DNA of 64,000 nt from JBBQED01 sp038320345 (GCA_038320345.1 JBBQED010000002.1:124001-188000); one strand, 5' to 3'. Numbered from the stretch's first letter, positions 15,306 through 24,489 are shown. Notes: generated by a model not told the origin, from the sequence alone. Numbers and translations: made by a program.

Positions 15306-16289
15306 ATGAAAAGAATTACCAATAAATTAATCCTCACATTCTGCTTTGTTCTCATTTCATTTCATGATATGATGGCACAGATTGCACCAGTGCAGGCCGA
15401 TAGCACAGTGTTTGTTAAGCCTATGTTTCCAGAGCTATTATCTAATGCATCATTTTATCTGATCAGTGGATTTTTTCTGATCCTGCTGATCATAGTTGTC
15501 GTACTCGCAAGAACGGTAACACAAATGGCAAAGACTATTACTGGATATGAAGAACCTGTTGTAGAAGTGATACCTGCAGCTGTGGAAAGTATCAGTTTAT
15601 GGAAGCGTTTCGATCGTAAATTTTTTACGAAAGCAGTTCCTATTGAGAAAGAAAAGGATATTATGTTTGATCATAGTTATGATGGGATTTATGAACTTGA
15701 TAACGATTTACCTCCTTGGTGGAAGTACGGATTTTATCTAACCATTTTATTTGCCTTTGTTTATCTGATCAGTTATCATGTACTTAAAACTGGTAAACTT
15801 CAACTAGCTGAATATAAACAAGAACTTGCAGATGCCGATGCACAACAAAAAGCTCGGATGGCGAAAATGGTAAACTTCATCACAGAAGAAAATGTTCTTG
15901 CGCTAAAAGATGAAGCAGGAATTGCAGCAGGAAAAGAAACCTTTACAAAAAATTGCGTAGCCTGTCATGGTTCAAATGGCGAAGGTTTAGTAGGACCGAA
16001 TTTTACAGATCAATATTGGATTCACGGAGGTGGTATTAAAAACATCTTTAAAACAATAACGAACGGTGTACCTGCAAAAGGGATGATCTCCTGGAAATCC
16101 CAGCTATCACCAAAACAAATTCAGGAAGTAGGCAGTTATATTCTGACTTTTCAAGGAAGTAAACCTGCGAATGGAAAAGAACCTCAGGGAACACTCTGGA
16201 TCGATCCACAATTACAAACAGACAGTACGCTAATAGTTAAATCTGATAGTTCAAACATAAGTGCAGCAGTAGAGTCATCTATAAAATAA
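15306..16289 (+). CDS. ccoP: CcoP, cytochrome c subunit III of cbb3 oxidase
   Basis: The protein has an N-terminal helix or signal segment (to about residue 24), a second helix around 45-68, and the conserved cbb3 N-terminal motif YDGIYELDNDLPPWW with a third helix. A periplasmic cytochrome c domain follows, with one heme site CVACH (residues 217-221), GEGLVGPNF and a later GMISW Met-ligand region. Textbook CcoP has two heme c groups. Only one CxxCH is present here, which shortens the electron entry chain. It delivers electrons to CcoNO. It begins 5 bp after ccoQ. Confidence 0.95.
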   Translation: MKRITNKLILTFCFVLISFHDMMAQIAPVQADSTVFVKPMFPELLSNASFYLISGFFLILLIIVVVLARTVTQMAKTITGYEEPVVEVIPAAVESISLWKRFDRKFFTKAVPIEKEKDIMFDHSYDGIYELDNDLPPWWKYGFYLTILFAFVYLISYHVLKTGKLQLAEYKQELADADAQQKARMAKMVNFITEENVLALKDEAGIAAGKETFTKNCVACHGSNGEGLVGPNFTDQYWIHGGGIKNIFKTITNGVPAKGMISWKSQLSPKQIQEVGSYILTFQGSKPANGKEPQGTLWIDPQLQTDSTLIVKSDSSNISAAVESSIK

Positions 16290-16312
16290 TTGGCAATTTT
16301 TAAGGCCTCACA

Positions 16313-17725
16313 ATGAATAATCATACTAATGAAACTGTTTTCAATCCAGACTCTTTCAGAGATCGGATTGCTACCGTAGATGAGAAAGGAGATCGGGCTT
16401 GGATTTATCCTAAAAAACCAAAGGGACCGCTCTATAATAAACGAACTATAGTCAGCTTGATTATGCTGACGCTTTTGTTCTCAGGACCTTTTCTGAAAAT
16501 TAATGGGCATCCTCTGCTCCTTTTCAATATTCTAGAACGTAAATTCATCATCCTTGGGGTCGCTTTCTGGCCCCAGGATTTTTATCTTTTTGTACTTGCC
16601 ATGTTAACGTTCGTGGTATTCATTATTTTATTTACTGCTTTGTTTGGGAGACTTTTTTGCGGATGGGCATGCCCACAAACTATTTTTATGGAGATGGTTT
16701 TTCGTAAAATTGAATATTTCATAGAAGGAGATAGCACCCATCAAAAAGCACTCAATGCAGCTCCGATGAGTCCTCTTAAATTTTGGAAGAAACTGAGTAA
16801 ACATGTACTATTTTTTGTGCTCTCTTTTATCATTGCGAATACATTTCTTGCCTACATTATTGGAATAGACGAGATCAAACATATTGTAACCGATGATCCC
16901 TCGAAACATACTGGTGGTCTCATTGCCATTATGGCTTTTACAGGTGTTTTTTATGGGGTGTATGCAAGATTCAGGGAGCAAGTTTGCATTGTAGTTTGTC
17001 CTTATGGAAGGCTGCAGGGAGTACTACTGGATAAAAATTCAGTAGTAATTGGATATGATTACAAGCGCGGAGAGCCAAGAGGTAAACTACATAAAAATGA
17101 AGAGCGGATTTTAGGTGATTGTATCGATTGTCATCAGTGTGTGCAAGTTTGTCCAACGGGTATAGATATCCGTAATGGTACACAATTAGAATGTGTAAAC
17201 TGTACTGCTTGTATTGATGCATGCAACAATATTATGGATCATGTGGGAAAACCGCAGGGACTGATCAGATATACGAGTGAAAATGCAATTGCAACAAAGG
17301 AGAAATTCAAAGTCACCAGCAGAATCATAGGGTATTCAATCGTATTAGTTATCCTAATGGGTACACTGATTACACTCCTTGCGATTCGACATGATGTAGA
17401 AGCAACAATTTTAAGGACCCCAGGTTTGCTCTATCAACCTCAGGATGGAAATAAATTCAGCAATCTTTATAACATAAAAATTGTAAATAAAACTTTTAAT
17501 GATTTACCCCTTGAAATAAGAATTGTAGAACCGAAAGGTGAAATTAAGTGGGTGGGCAACGGCATTTCAGAAATAGGAAAACAAGATATTTCAGAAGGAG
17601 AATTCTTTATTATCCTCCCGCAAGAACAAATCATTACCTCAAAAACAAAAGTCAGGATCGAAATTATTTCAAATGGAAGGGTGGTGGAAACTGATGACAC
17701 TAATTTCATAGGACCTGTTAAATAA
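16313..17725 (+). CDS. ccoG: CcoG, cbb3 oxidase accessory ferredoxin-like protein
   Basis: This is a polyferredoxin membrane protein of 470 residues. Five helices are interspersed with CGWACPQT, CIVVCPYGR and a di-[4Fe-4S] cluster region CIDCHQCVQVCP plus CVNCTACIDAC. The C-terminal ~110 residues form an immunoglobulin-like domain. CcoG reduces Cu(II) to Cu(I) so that copper can be delivered to the oxidase (known from Rhodobacter). It follows ccoP by 23 bp. Confidence 0.94.
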   Translation: MNNHTNETVFNPDSFRDRIATVDEKGDRAWIYPKKPKGPLYNKRTIVSLIMLTLLFSGPFLKINGHPLLLFNILERKFIILGVAFWPQDFYLFVLAMLTFVVFIILFTALFGRLFCGWACPQTIFMEMVFRKIEYFIEGDSTHQKALNAAPMSPLKFWKKLSKHVLFFVLSFIIANTFLAYIIGIDEIKHIVTDDPSKHTGGLIAIMAFTGVFYGVYARFREQVCIVVCPYGRLQGVLLDKNSVVIGYDYKRGEPRGKLHKNEERILGDCIDCHQCVQVCPTGIDIRNGTQLECVNCTACIDACNNIMDHVGKPQGLIRYTSENAIATKEKFKVTSRIIGYSIVLVILMGTLITLLAIRHDVEATILRTPGLLYQPQDGNKFSNLYNIKIVNKTFNDLPLEIRIVEPKGEIKWVGNGISEIGKQDISEGEFFIILPQEQIITSKTKVRIEIISNGRVVETDDTNFIGPVK

Positions 17726-17735
17726 ATACAAAAAT

Positions 17736-18179
17736 ATGAATTGGGGCTATCGCATTTTTTTAGTGTATTCTACGTTTGTTGTGGGAATGGTATTTATGGT
17801 TTACAAGTGTACACAGCAAAATATTGATCTGGTAACTGATAATTATTATAATGATGAAATAAAATATCAGTCGCGGATGAATGAATCCATGAACAGCAAC
17901 GATAGCAAATATCATTTATCAATAGCGTTAAGTGAAAACAAACGGCAGATTGTAATCTTATTTCCTGATTCCATCAATAACAAAGAAATTGATGGAGTTA
18001 TAAGCTTCTTTAAGCCCGATAATGCACAATTGGATTTCAATGTACCCATCTCTATCAGTAATGGAAATACTCAGGTAATTTCAGAGGATAAAATGGCAAA
18101 AGGCTTATGGAAAATGAAAATTAGCTGGAGCATAAAAGGTGTTAACGTTTATCAAGAAGAAAAAGTGACTTTACAATAA
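17736..18179 (+). CDS. ccoH: CcoH/FixH family protein
   Basis: A single N-terminal helix (residues 5-25) is followed by the FixH signature DLVTDNYYNDEIKYQ and an extracytoplasmic beta domain, 147 residues in all. FixH/CcoH is needed to assemble cbb3 oxidase and to link maturation with CcoI. It lies 10 bp after ccoG and 4 bp before the SafE-type gene, so all are cotranscribed. Confidence 0.9.
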   Translation: MNWGYRIFLVYSTFVVGMVFMVYKCTQQNIDLVTDNYYNDEIKYQSRMNESMNSNDSKYHLSIALSENKRQIVILFPDSINNKEIDGVISFFKPDNAQLDFNVPISISNGNTQVISEDKMAKGLWKMKISWSIKGVNVYQEEKVTLQ

Positions 18180-18183
18180 TCTG

Positions 18184-18897
18184 ATGGATCTTTTATATTG
18201 GTCGGCATTAACAGTTGGTTTCTTTGGGAGCTTTCACTGTGTTGGGATGTGTGGACCATTAGCTTTAGCCTTGCCTAATCCTGGAAACGGAAGTAAAACC
18301 GCTCTATTAACAGGCCGAATTCTCTACAATTCTGGAAGAGTCATCACTTACGCTATCCTTGGATTGATGGCTGGATTATTAGGACTTAGTATTTCTATGA
18401 ATGGATGGCAGCGCAATCTGAGTATCATAAGCGGAATACTAATAATTTTATCTGTATTAATTACGAACAAAAAAGCCAGTCTTTTCTTAAATAGCAAACT
18501 AGTAGGATTTTCTTTCAAGCTGAAAAAATACTTTGGCTTACTGCTTAAAAAACACAATTACTTCTCTTTATTCGGGATTGGACTACTCAACGGCATTCTC
18601 CCTTGTGGATTTGTTTATCTGGCGCTAGCCGCCTCTGTAGCCTCAGGAAATCCATTTCATGGAATGCTGTACATGCTACTCTTTGGTACTGGAACGATTC
18701 CAATGATGATGTTGCTCTCCCTAACGAGTAATATTATCAGTATTAAAGGAAGAACATGGATTAATCGGTTTAGTCCTGTAATTGCAATTGTAATAGGACT
18801 TCTACTTATTCAACGCGGATACTTAATGAAAGATATTGATTCCTGTCACCACGTTGTTCATTCAGTAAATACAATTACTCCAGTTAATTGCAAATAA
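18184..18897 (+). CDS. Sulfite exporter TauE/SafE (UreH-like) family membrane protein
   Basis: The 237-residue protein has six predicted helices. The first helix holds FGSFHCVGMCGP, a His-x-x-x-x-Cys metal-binding-looking motif. The NGILPCGFVYLALA motif starts the second half. These are hallmarks of the UreH-like subgroup that sits in cco clusters. In other bacteria this group is linked to copper acquisition for cbb3 oxidase, so copper transport is more likely here than sulfite export. It is the last gene of the plus-strand cco unit. A short hydrophilic tail contains CHHVVH, which could also bind metal. Confidence 0.85.
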   Translation: MDLLYWSALTVGFFGSFHCVGMCGPLALALPNPGNGSKTALLTGRILYNSGRVITYAILGLMAGLLGLSISMNGWQRNLSIISGILIILSVLITNKKASLFLNSKLVGFSFKLKKYFGLLLKKHNYFSLFGIGLLNGILPCGFVYLALAASVASGNPFHGMLYMLLFGTGTIPMMMLLSLTSNIISIKGRTWINRFSPVIAIVIGLLLIQRGYLMKDIDSCHHVVHSVNTITPVNCK

Positions 18898-18912
18898 AAA
18901 ATCGACTCACCT

Positions 18913-19221
18913 TTAGCCCTTATGAACTTTTAATTTTTCTATTAGCGCATCGGTAACAGCATCACTATAGGGCCCGAAAGCATTTACTAGAATTCCTTTG
19001 ATTCCTTTCTCTGCAGAAGAAATTGCATAAACAATCATTTCATCACCCGGATCGGAATCACCTTCAAACCGATAAAACTCATCTATGGTAAATGAATTAG
19101 GATCTAGGCTGACCTCTTTTTCAGCACACAGAATATGATCCGGATTTAACGTCAGATTATCTGAATATCCTCTTTTTATAAGATCGGAAACAGCAGCAGT
19201 TACGGTGTCATATTGATACAT
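18913..19221 (-). CDS. Small conserved Bacteroidota protein (often mislabelled PRPP synthetase)
   Basis: This acidic protein has 102 residues. It begins with a short helix (AAVSDLIKRGYSDN), has DEFYRFEGDSDPGDEMIVYAIS in the middle and ends with GIKGILVNAFGPYSDA. I recall this family as a small conserved protein of Bacteroidota that carries the label phosphoribosylpyrophosphate synthetase in some databases, although it has no PRPP-synthase motifs. Its function is unknown. It is the last gene of the DoxX-CDF-USP operon, 24 bp after the stress-protein gene, and converges on the cco cluster. Confidence 0.75.
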   Translation of the reverse strand: MYQYDTVTAAVSDLIKRGYSDNLTLNPDHILCAEKEVSLDPNSFTIDEFYRFEGDSDPGDEMIVYAISSAEKGIKGILVNAFGPYSDAVTDALIEKLKVHKG

Positions 19222-19245
19222 GGGAAAATAGAATTAGGTGGGTGA

Positions 19246-20082
19246 TTAATGTCCTTCCATATGTACTACTAGCAGTGGAAGGTCGCTTCGGTAAGCCACT
19301 CTTTTAGTAATACTTGGATTTACGATGGCCTGAATAAACTTGCGGTGATGGGTCGCCATTGCTAAACAATCGGCTTTCTCATTTTTAAGGAAGAAAGTAA
19401 TACCATCCGCAACATTAAGATCGGTACAAACAAAACCTTTCATCTTTGGATATTGCACAAATTGTTTGATACGATGTGTTACTCGGCCTAAATCTGTTTC
19501 GTCATGAACGAGGGATTTATTATCCACATTCAGGAAGACCATTTCTGAGCGGAACATCTTAGCGAGCTCTACAACTTCTATTGCTGCTGAAAGATTTTCA
19601 TCGGATAGATCAGTCGCGTAAACTATTTTCTTTAATCCTGTAAATTTAGCTTTAGGAGGCACAACCATAACCATACAAGTTGCATCGCGTAGTACACGAC
19701 TTGCATTACTTCCAATCAAAAATCGCTGAACAGTGGTGGTGGAAGTGCTCGCCATTACGATCATATCCACTTTCTTTTCGATAGCAATTTCACTGGTACG
19801 AGCACTTGGTAATCCTTGTTGCAGAACAAGTTCAAAAGGGATATTTTTTACGGACTCCAGAATTTTAGTATAGAATTTCTTCAATTGCTTCATCGCAGTA
19901 TCTCTAAATACTTCATAATCCAATTGAACACCTGTAACGGTTACATCTGTGTAAATTACCGGAGTTTCATAAGCATGCATTAATATTATTTTACTCTTAT
20001 TCACTTTAGCAAGTTCTACAGCATACATCACTGCATTTTCAGACGACTTTGAAAAATCAGTGGGGCATAGGATTGTTTTCAT
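19246..20082 (-). CDS. Tandem universal stress protein (UspA-like)
   Basis: Two UspA domains lie in a row: residues 1-~143 starting MKTILCPTDFSKSS and ~150-278 starting KIVYATDLSDEN. The classic ATP-binding loop G-x2-G-x9-G(S/T) is degenerate in the first domain (STSTTTVQRFLIGSNAS) and missing in the second (THHRKFIQAIVNPS). Tandem Usps near cbb3 genes are common in Bacteroidota. Usp proteins help cells survive starvation or oxygen limitation by mechanisms still unclear. It lies 9 bp after the CDF gene. Confidence 0.9.
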   Translation of the reverse strand: MKTILCPTDFSKSSENAVMYAVELAKVNKSKIILMHAYETPVIYTDVTVTGVQLDYEVFRDTAMKQLKKFYTKILESVKNIPFELVLQQGLPSARTSEIAIEKKVDMIVMASTSTTTVQRFLIGSNASRVLRDATCMVMVVPPKAKFTGLKKIVYATDLSDENLSAAIEVVELAKMFRSEMVFLNVDNKSLVHDETDLGRVTHRIKQFVQYPKMKGFVCTDLNVADGITFFLKNEKADCLAMATHHRKFIQAIVNPSITKRVAYRSDLPLLVVHMEGH

Positions 20083-20091
20083 GATAATTGT

Positions 20092-21111
20092 TTATTTAGA
20101 TGAATATTCGGTTTCTAGTTGATGTTTCTTATTGGTCATTAAATTCAATGGAGTCCAGGGAATCTGCCTAATAAAAGGAGATTTTCTGAATACGCAATCG
20201 TCCTGTTCACAATGAGCACAAGGAATCTGCTGACAAGGATCGGTATGAATAAATATTTCGATTGCATTTTCAAAATCGCGATTGAGTTCTTTTTCTAGGA
20301 GTTTTACTTCATCATGTACTTGCTCCAAAGTGAAATAGAAAGGTAAAGTAATATGGCAATCCACATGCAGGTACTGTCCAAATTTTTGAAGGCGTAAATT
20401 GTGGATATCAATCCAGCTTTTATGACGGTATTTTTGGAGAGCTTCCGAAACATTTTGAATTGTAGCAAGATCCGCTTTATCCAAAAGATGGTCAATAGAA
20501 ACTTTTACCAGCTTATACCCACTCATCATAATATGAAGTGCTAATACAATAGCTAATGTTGGATCAATCCAATACCATCCTGTAAGTTTAAAGAGCAACA
20601 AACCTGCAATCAATCCAACACTGGTAACGGTATCCACATGAAAATGTTCTCCATCAGCGATTAATGGCATAGAATTCATTTCCCTACCTTTTCGTTTCAA
20701 GAAAGTTCCGATAAAATACATTGCAAGTCCGGATAATGCGGTCAGTAAAATACCACTATCTACATCTCTTAAAACTACAGGCTGAAAGAAATGAGTAATT
20801 GCAATAAAAATAATATAGATTCCTGTGCAGAGAATTAAAGCTCCCTCAAATCCTACTGCTAGGTATTCAATTTTACCATGTCCATAAGGATGGTCGCTAT
20901 CTCTTAATTTGCTGGAATAATAGATACTATACAAGGTAAACCCACTAGTAGCAATATTAATCAGGGATTCAAGGGCATCTGATAAAATAGCATTTGATTT
21001 TGACAGCGAATAGGCAAAAAACTTAACGCCCATAATCAAGACGGAAAAAATGAGAACGAGTCTTACCGCATTCACTTTTGACCTAAAATCAATACTAACT
21101 TTACGTTTCAT
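20092..21111 (-). CDS. Cation diffusion facilitator (CDF) metal transporter
   Basis: The 339-residue protein has six helices. Zn-site motifs are ILSDALESLIN in helix 2 and HFHVDTVTSVG in helix 5, where a His replaces the first Asp of the usual DxxxD pair. DHPYGHGKIEYL is the conserved loop. The C-terminal cytoplasmic domain ends in a Cys-rich tail (PCQQIPCAHCEQDDCVF) that could sense or bind metal. Such transporters export Zn, Fe, Mn or Co using the proton gradient. The HxxxD variant tends to occur in Zn/Cd-type CDFs, but metal choice is not certain. It lies in an operon between DoxX and USP. Confidence 0.9.
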   Translation of the reverse strand: MKRKVSIDFRSKVNAVRLVLIFSVLIMGVKFFAYSLSKSNAILSDALESLINIATSGFTLYSIYYSSKLRDSDHPYGHGKIEYLAVGFEGALILCTGIYIIFIAITHFFQPVVLRDVDSGILLTALSGLAMYFIGTFLKRKGREMNSMPLIADGEHFHVDTVTSVGLIAGLLLFKLTGWYWIDPTLAIVLALHIMMSGYKLVKVSIDHLLDKADLATIQNVSEALQKYRHKSWIDIHNLRLQKFGQYLHVDCHITLPFYFTLEQVHDEVKLLEKELNRDFENAIEIFIHTDPCQQIPCAHCEQDDCVFRKSPFIRQIPWTPLNLMTNKKHQLETEYSSK

Positions 21112-21138
21112 TATTTTTCTATATCAATTCAACGCTTA

Positions 21139-21558
21139 TTAAAATACAAAGTGATCTAGTGTGAAAATATCAAACCCAGAAGGAAGGATCATGAGAAATA
21201 TTACCAATAATAATCGAGGAAATACGTGTTGAAGATCCCAAGTGGGATTTAAGATACTCATACCTATGGCTACGATTAGTAAATCCAAACCCAGCGCATA
21301 CAATGCATAAAATTTCAAAAAGCCAATCAAGAGTAAAAATCCACCAGCCAATTCGATAAAAGAAGTAAGATATGCAAAGAGTTTAATGATAGAATCAGGC
21401 AGTCCGATTTTACGGTAAGCAGGTTGAATCGTTAATACCACCTCCCCTATTCCCATCCGAAAAAATTTATCATAACCTTGAAAAAAGAATAGTATACCGG
21501 TAAAAATCCTAACCAATAAGCCTGCCATGGCTTCAGGAGTAACAAGTTGATGAAGCAT
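21139..21558 (-). CDS. DoxX family membrane protein
   Basis: The protein has 139 residues with four hydrophobic helices and the DoxX pattern: LLVRIFTGILFFFQGYDKFF at the N terminus and SFIELAGGFLLLIGFL in the middle. The DoxX family is broad (quinol-oxidase subunit, redox/thiol partners, unknowns), so only the fold is assigned. It is the first gene of the DoxX-CDF-USP-small protein operon, 27 bp before the CDF gene. Confidence 0.8.
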   Translation of the reverse strand: MLHQLVTPEAMAGLLVRIFTGILFFFQGYDKFFRMGIGEVVLTIQPAYRKIGLPDSIIKLFAYLTSFIELAGGFLLLIGFLKFYALYALGLDLLIVAIGMSILNPTWDLQHVFPRLLLVIFLMILPSGFDIFTLDHFVF

Positions 21559-21960
21559 ATTTTTAGGATAGAGTTTACCTCACAAAGTTACTGTTTTCAA
21601 TTGAATCTTAGAAACGATAGAAATTCCGGTTTACCAAAGGGAATTCCAGAAATTTGTAGTCAGTAATTCCATATCATAAGTAAATGGCTTTGGATAAATA
21701 TAAATGAATCAGCGCCAACTTTTAGAGGGATTTAAGTTACATTATTGCTGTACTACTTCGGTACTAAATTCAAGCTACAAACTATTTGTATAAAATAAAG
21801 AGAAACTAAATCACGCGTATCGGTTATCCAACTATAAAGTTCGAAAATAGTTGCTGTACCTCACAATACCTATGACCGAGAAATGCTGGTACTATGATAT
21901 TAATCAATTCCAGATTTTTGATGCGAAAATTTACAGACTTAATTTTTCTAAAAAAATAAA
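21559..21960. other. Intergenic region, 402 bp, mostly empty
   Basis: This lies between the DoxX operon start and the end of the M23 gene. It contains a -7-like box for DoxX and one ATGA-N6-TCAA dyad (21895-21908) far upstream. I see no ORF with coding character, no strong hairpin and no repeat. It may hold an unrecognised small RNA, but nothing in the sequence shows one. Confidence 0.4.
21583..21590 (-). promoter_or_regulatory. -7 element TAACTTTG for the DoxX operon
   Basis: The minus strand carries TAACTTTG, a full TAnnTTTG match 24 bases before the ATG at 21558. No TTG is found at -33, which may mean activator dependence. Confidence 0.45.
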
Positions 21961-23637
21961 TTAAAAGCCCCAAGAGAGGATATTAACATTCCCACAAAAA
22001 TCACCGAGCATAATTCTTAATTGATCTGGACCATTTTTATTTCTAGTTGATGGCAAACTTAACAGTTGAATTCTTGGATCCCATTCTGCTAGTACCCATT
22101 GTCCATTCATCTCAACAGAATAGGTTTTTATCCCCGACAAATCATCCTTTACATATAAGGCATAATAGGGAATGCTATCTACAGGATCCTTCATTAAAAT
22201 TGATTTCAGCAAGTCGGGTGCAGTAGTATCCGCAATAATGGTAAATAAGCCAAAATTCCGACTATTACCTTCAACTTTACCACCTTTAATAGTTGCATTC
22301 GAAACTGATTTTATATTAAATTTTGCATCCAGTTCGGCAAGCAACAACTTAGTTTCGAGATGAGCAGGGATTTTTAATGAATTAAAGGTAACTGAAAATG
22401 GTTTCTGCAAGGGAATTTCCTCATTGCCAATCTGAAGTACCGGAGATAAACCAGGTCCAACTTCAGCGACGATACTAGACTTCAGAAAGGCATCCATATA
22501 CAAAGCCGCGGGTGGAATTTTTACAGTATATTGATCTTCAATAATTAATATTCCTTTATTAAATTCAACTTTCATTCCATCTTCAATAGCTATAGATTCC
22601 GAAGTATTTTTTTGAATAGTAATATACTTGACAGATGTATTTCCTGCAAAATCTTGTACTTCAAGGATTAGCTTTACTGGGATCGTATCCTTCAATATTA
22701 TCCAACCTCTTCCAGCATTTTTAAATATCATACCGGAATCGCCGGGTAAAACAAAACAACGTTCAACCGACTGATTAAAGCGCTTTTTAGCAGGATAATA
22801 AATATGAGCATTCACTAATCTGCTTTCCGAAAAATTCATTCGTTGAAAAGAATACTGAAAGATCAAGGAGTCATCTGCATAAACACGAGCAGCATAAATT
22901 CCTAGTTGGTTATTCAGATCTCTATCTACTGACAAAAAACCCAATCCAACGGTGTCGCCAAAAATCTTCAGGGACACAGAATCTGAAAACTGAACATCTG
23001 ATTTAGATTCATACGACCAGTAATTGTTATTATAAGCAAAGAAGTTCACCTCTTTTATTTCAGGTTTAATGGTATCCTGAATTAAAAATCCAGCAAACAT
23101 AGGATTCAATGGTTCTTCAGATTGCTGATCTCTGATTTCAAAATGCAAATGTGGTGCTTCACTACTCCCACTGTTTCCACTCCATCCTAAAAAATCCCCT
23201 TTACTAAATTTAAACCGACAACTATCCGGGAACATTTCAGTTTCAAAACTATGATTTGCAAATTGAGCTGAATCTATTATAGCTTGAAGTTCGGGATTAA
23301 AGCCTGATAAATGTGCGTATACGGTTGTGAAACCTTCTGGATGATTTATGTAGATGACTTTACCAAAACCGCCAGCACTGACTTTAATCCTAACTACATA
23401 TCCAGAAGCTGCTGCATAAACAGGAACACCTTGGCGACCTTCGGTTCTAAAATCCAATCCTGAATGAAAATGATTGGTTCGGAGTTCACAAAAAGTTCCT
23501 GAAAGTGATAAAGGAATATCCAGAGGAGGTCGGAAAAGGCCTTCAGGAATCGGATTTTGAGCTGAAATAGTACTCCAAGAGCAAATCAGGAAGTATAAAA
23601 CAAGAAAAAAACTTAGTCGGGATGGCTTGATGTACAT
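21961..23637 (-). CDS. M23 family peptidoglycan endopeptidase
   Basis: An N-terminal signal peptide (residues 1-~26, ending SAQ) leads into a LytM/M23 domain at ~35-172. Zn ligands His58 and Asp62 lie in HFHSGLD and His165 in HLHFEIRD. His109 (YAHL) and His163 complete the active site. The long C-terminal part (~180-558) is a beta-rich region with no known domain that I can name. Such proteins cut peptide cross-links in the periplasm during growth or division. It is divergent from the zapA operon, which fits a cell-wall role. Confidence 0.9.
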   Translation of the reverse strand: MYIKPSRLSFFLVLYFLICSWSTISAQNPIPEGLFRPPLDIPLSLSGTFCELRTNHFHSGLDFRTEGRQGVPVYAAASGYVVRIKVSAGGFGKVIYINHPEGFTTVYAHLSGFNPELQAIIDSAQFANHSFETEMFPDSCRFKFSKGDFLGWSGNSGSSEAPHLHFEIRDQQSEEPLNPMFAGFLIQDTIKPEIKEVNFFAYNNNYWSYESKSDVQFSDSVSLKIFGDTVGLGFLSVDRDLNNQLGIYAARVYADDSLIFQYSFQRMNFSESRLVNAHIYYPAKKRFNQSVERCFVLPGDSGMIFKNAGRGWIILKDTIPVKLILEVQDFAGNTSVKYITIQKNTSESIAIEDGMKVEFNKGILIIEDQYTVKIPPAALYMDAFLKSSIVAEVGPGLSPVLQIGNEEIPLQKPFSVTFNSLKIPAHLETKLLLAELDAKFNIKSVSNATIKGGKVEGNSRNFGLFTIIADTTAPDLLKSILMKDPVDSIPYYALYVKDDLSGIKTYSVEMNGQWVLAEWDPRIQLLSLPSTRNKNGPDQLRIMLGDFCGNVNILSWGF

Positions 23638-23838
23638 GATTTAGTGGTCCAAATATCAGGATCGGTGCTAAACTTTCATAAGAATTCAGGTTCGGGAACA
23701 AAGAAATTAATAATTTGGATCAATTAACAAACCTGATCTTTAGGAAGGATCAAATTAACAAGGCACAAACTAAAGAAAGAATCTCCTTAGATATAGAGAA
23801 TCAATTACTTTTGCTTCTTAACTCATTATCATCTAATT

Positions 23839-24135
23839 ATGGATCTAATAGTTCAACAACTCCAGAGTTTGCGCAGGCAAATGGAACAGGCTGTTGTAGA
23901 ACAAAAGAAGCTAAAAACTGAGATTAATTCACTTCGAGAAACTCTTCAACAAGTAAAGGTTGATAAAGAACAGGTAACTAGTGAACGTGAACTACTCAAA
24001 GAACAGCTTAAAACCATTAAATTAGCGCAGGCATTGACGGGGTCAAGCGATCAGGATTCCCGTTCTCTCAAGAATCAGATCAACAGCTACATTCGCGAGA
24101 TAGATAAATGTCTGGCCTTACTGAACAAAGATTAA
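23839..24135 (+). CDS. Coiled-coil protein upstream of zapA
   Basis: Ninety-eight residues, almost entirely a coiled coil (LQSLRRQMEQAVVEQKKLK onwards, heptads to about residue 75), with a conserved-looking helical end (LKNQINSYIREIDKCLALL). It has no signal or membrane segment. The stop codon at 24133-24135 is followed after one base by the zapA start, so the two are cotranscribed and probably coupled. This gene order recurs in Bacteroidota, suggesting a role with ZapA in division. The role is not established. Confidence 0.8.
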   Translation: MDLIVQQLQSLRRQMEQAVVEQKKLKTEINSLRETLQQVKVDKEQVTSERELLKEQLKTIKLAQALTGSSDQDSRSLKNQINSYIREIDKCLALLNKD

Positions 24136-24136
24136 A

Positions 24137-24430
24137 TTGAACGATACCCATTCTATAAAGGTGCTCATTGCAAACCGTTCGTATCCGCTGAAAGTCACGC
24201 AGATACAAGAAGAAATTTTGAGAAAAGCAGCTCAAACGGTAAACGACAGAATGAAAGATTACGAAGCAGCTTATGCTGTCAAGGATAATCAGGATTTATT
24301 GGCGATGTGTGCATTGCAACTAGCAGCGGAACAATTGGGCGTTCATGAAGCATCTGAAGACAAACAGGCTGCAATAAAAAAAGAACTGGAGGCGTTATCA
24401 GAATTGGTAAAAAATCTAAGATCTGAATAA
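24137..24430 (+). CDS. zapA: Cell division protein ZapA
   Basis: The 97-residue protein has an N-terminal beta-hairpin globular part (SIKVLIANRSYPLKV), then the conserved ILRKAAQTVNDRM helix and a C-terminal coiled coil (NQDLLAMCALQLAAEQL). ZapA binds FtsZ and bundles filaments at the division ring. The start is a TTG at 24137. No ATG or GTG lies close enough to give the conserved N terminus. It follows the coiled-coil gene by one base and precedes the 6S-like RNA. Confidence 0.9.
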   Translation: MNDTHSIKVLIANRSYPLKVTQIQEEILRKAAQTVNDRMKDYEAAYAVKDNQDLLAMCALQLAAEQLGVHEASEDKQAAIKKELEALSELVKNLRSE

Positions 24431-24456
24431 TTCGTTCTTAAAAACATATGACAATT

Positions 24457-24479
24457 GAAGTAAAAATCTTTTTTACTTC
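24457..24479. terminator. AT-rich hairpin after zapA
   Basis: GAAGTAAAAA (24457-24466) pairs perfectly with TTTTTACTTC (24470-24479) around a 3-base loop. No U-run follows, so it may be a weak terminator or a processing boundary before the 6S-like RNA. Confidence 0.4.
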
Positions 24480-24489
24480 ATGCGGATAA

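Noticed and set aside
21895..21908. ATGA-N6-TCAA dyad as a fourth FNR-like box
   Set aside because: It is over 330 bp from the DoxX start and not close to any -7 box. Such half-perfect matches are expected by chance.
23715..23921. 68-codon frame before the coiled-coil gene
   Set aside because: Low-complexity Leu/Asn/Ser sequence that overlaps the better supported coiled-coil/zapA frame.
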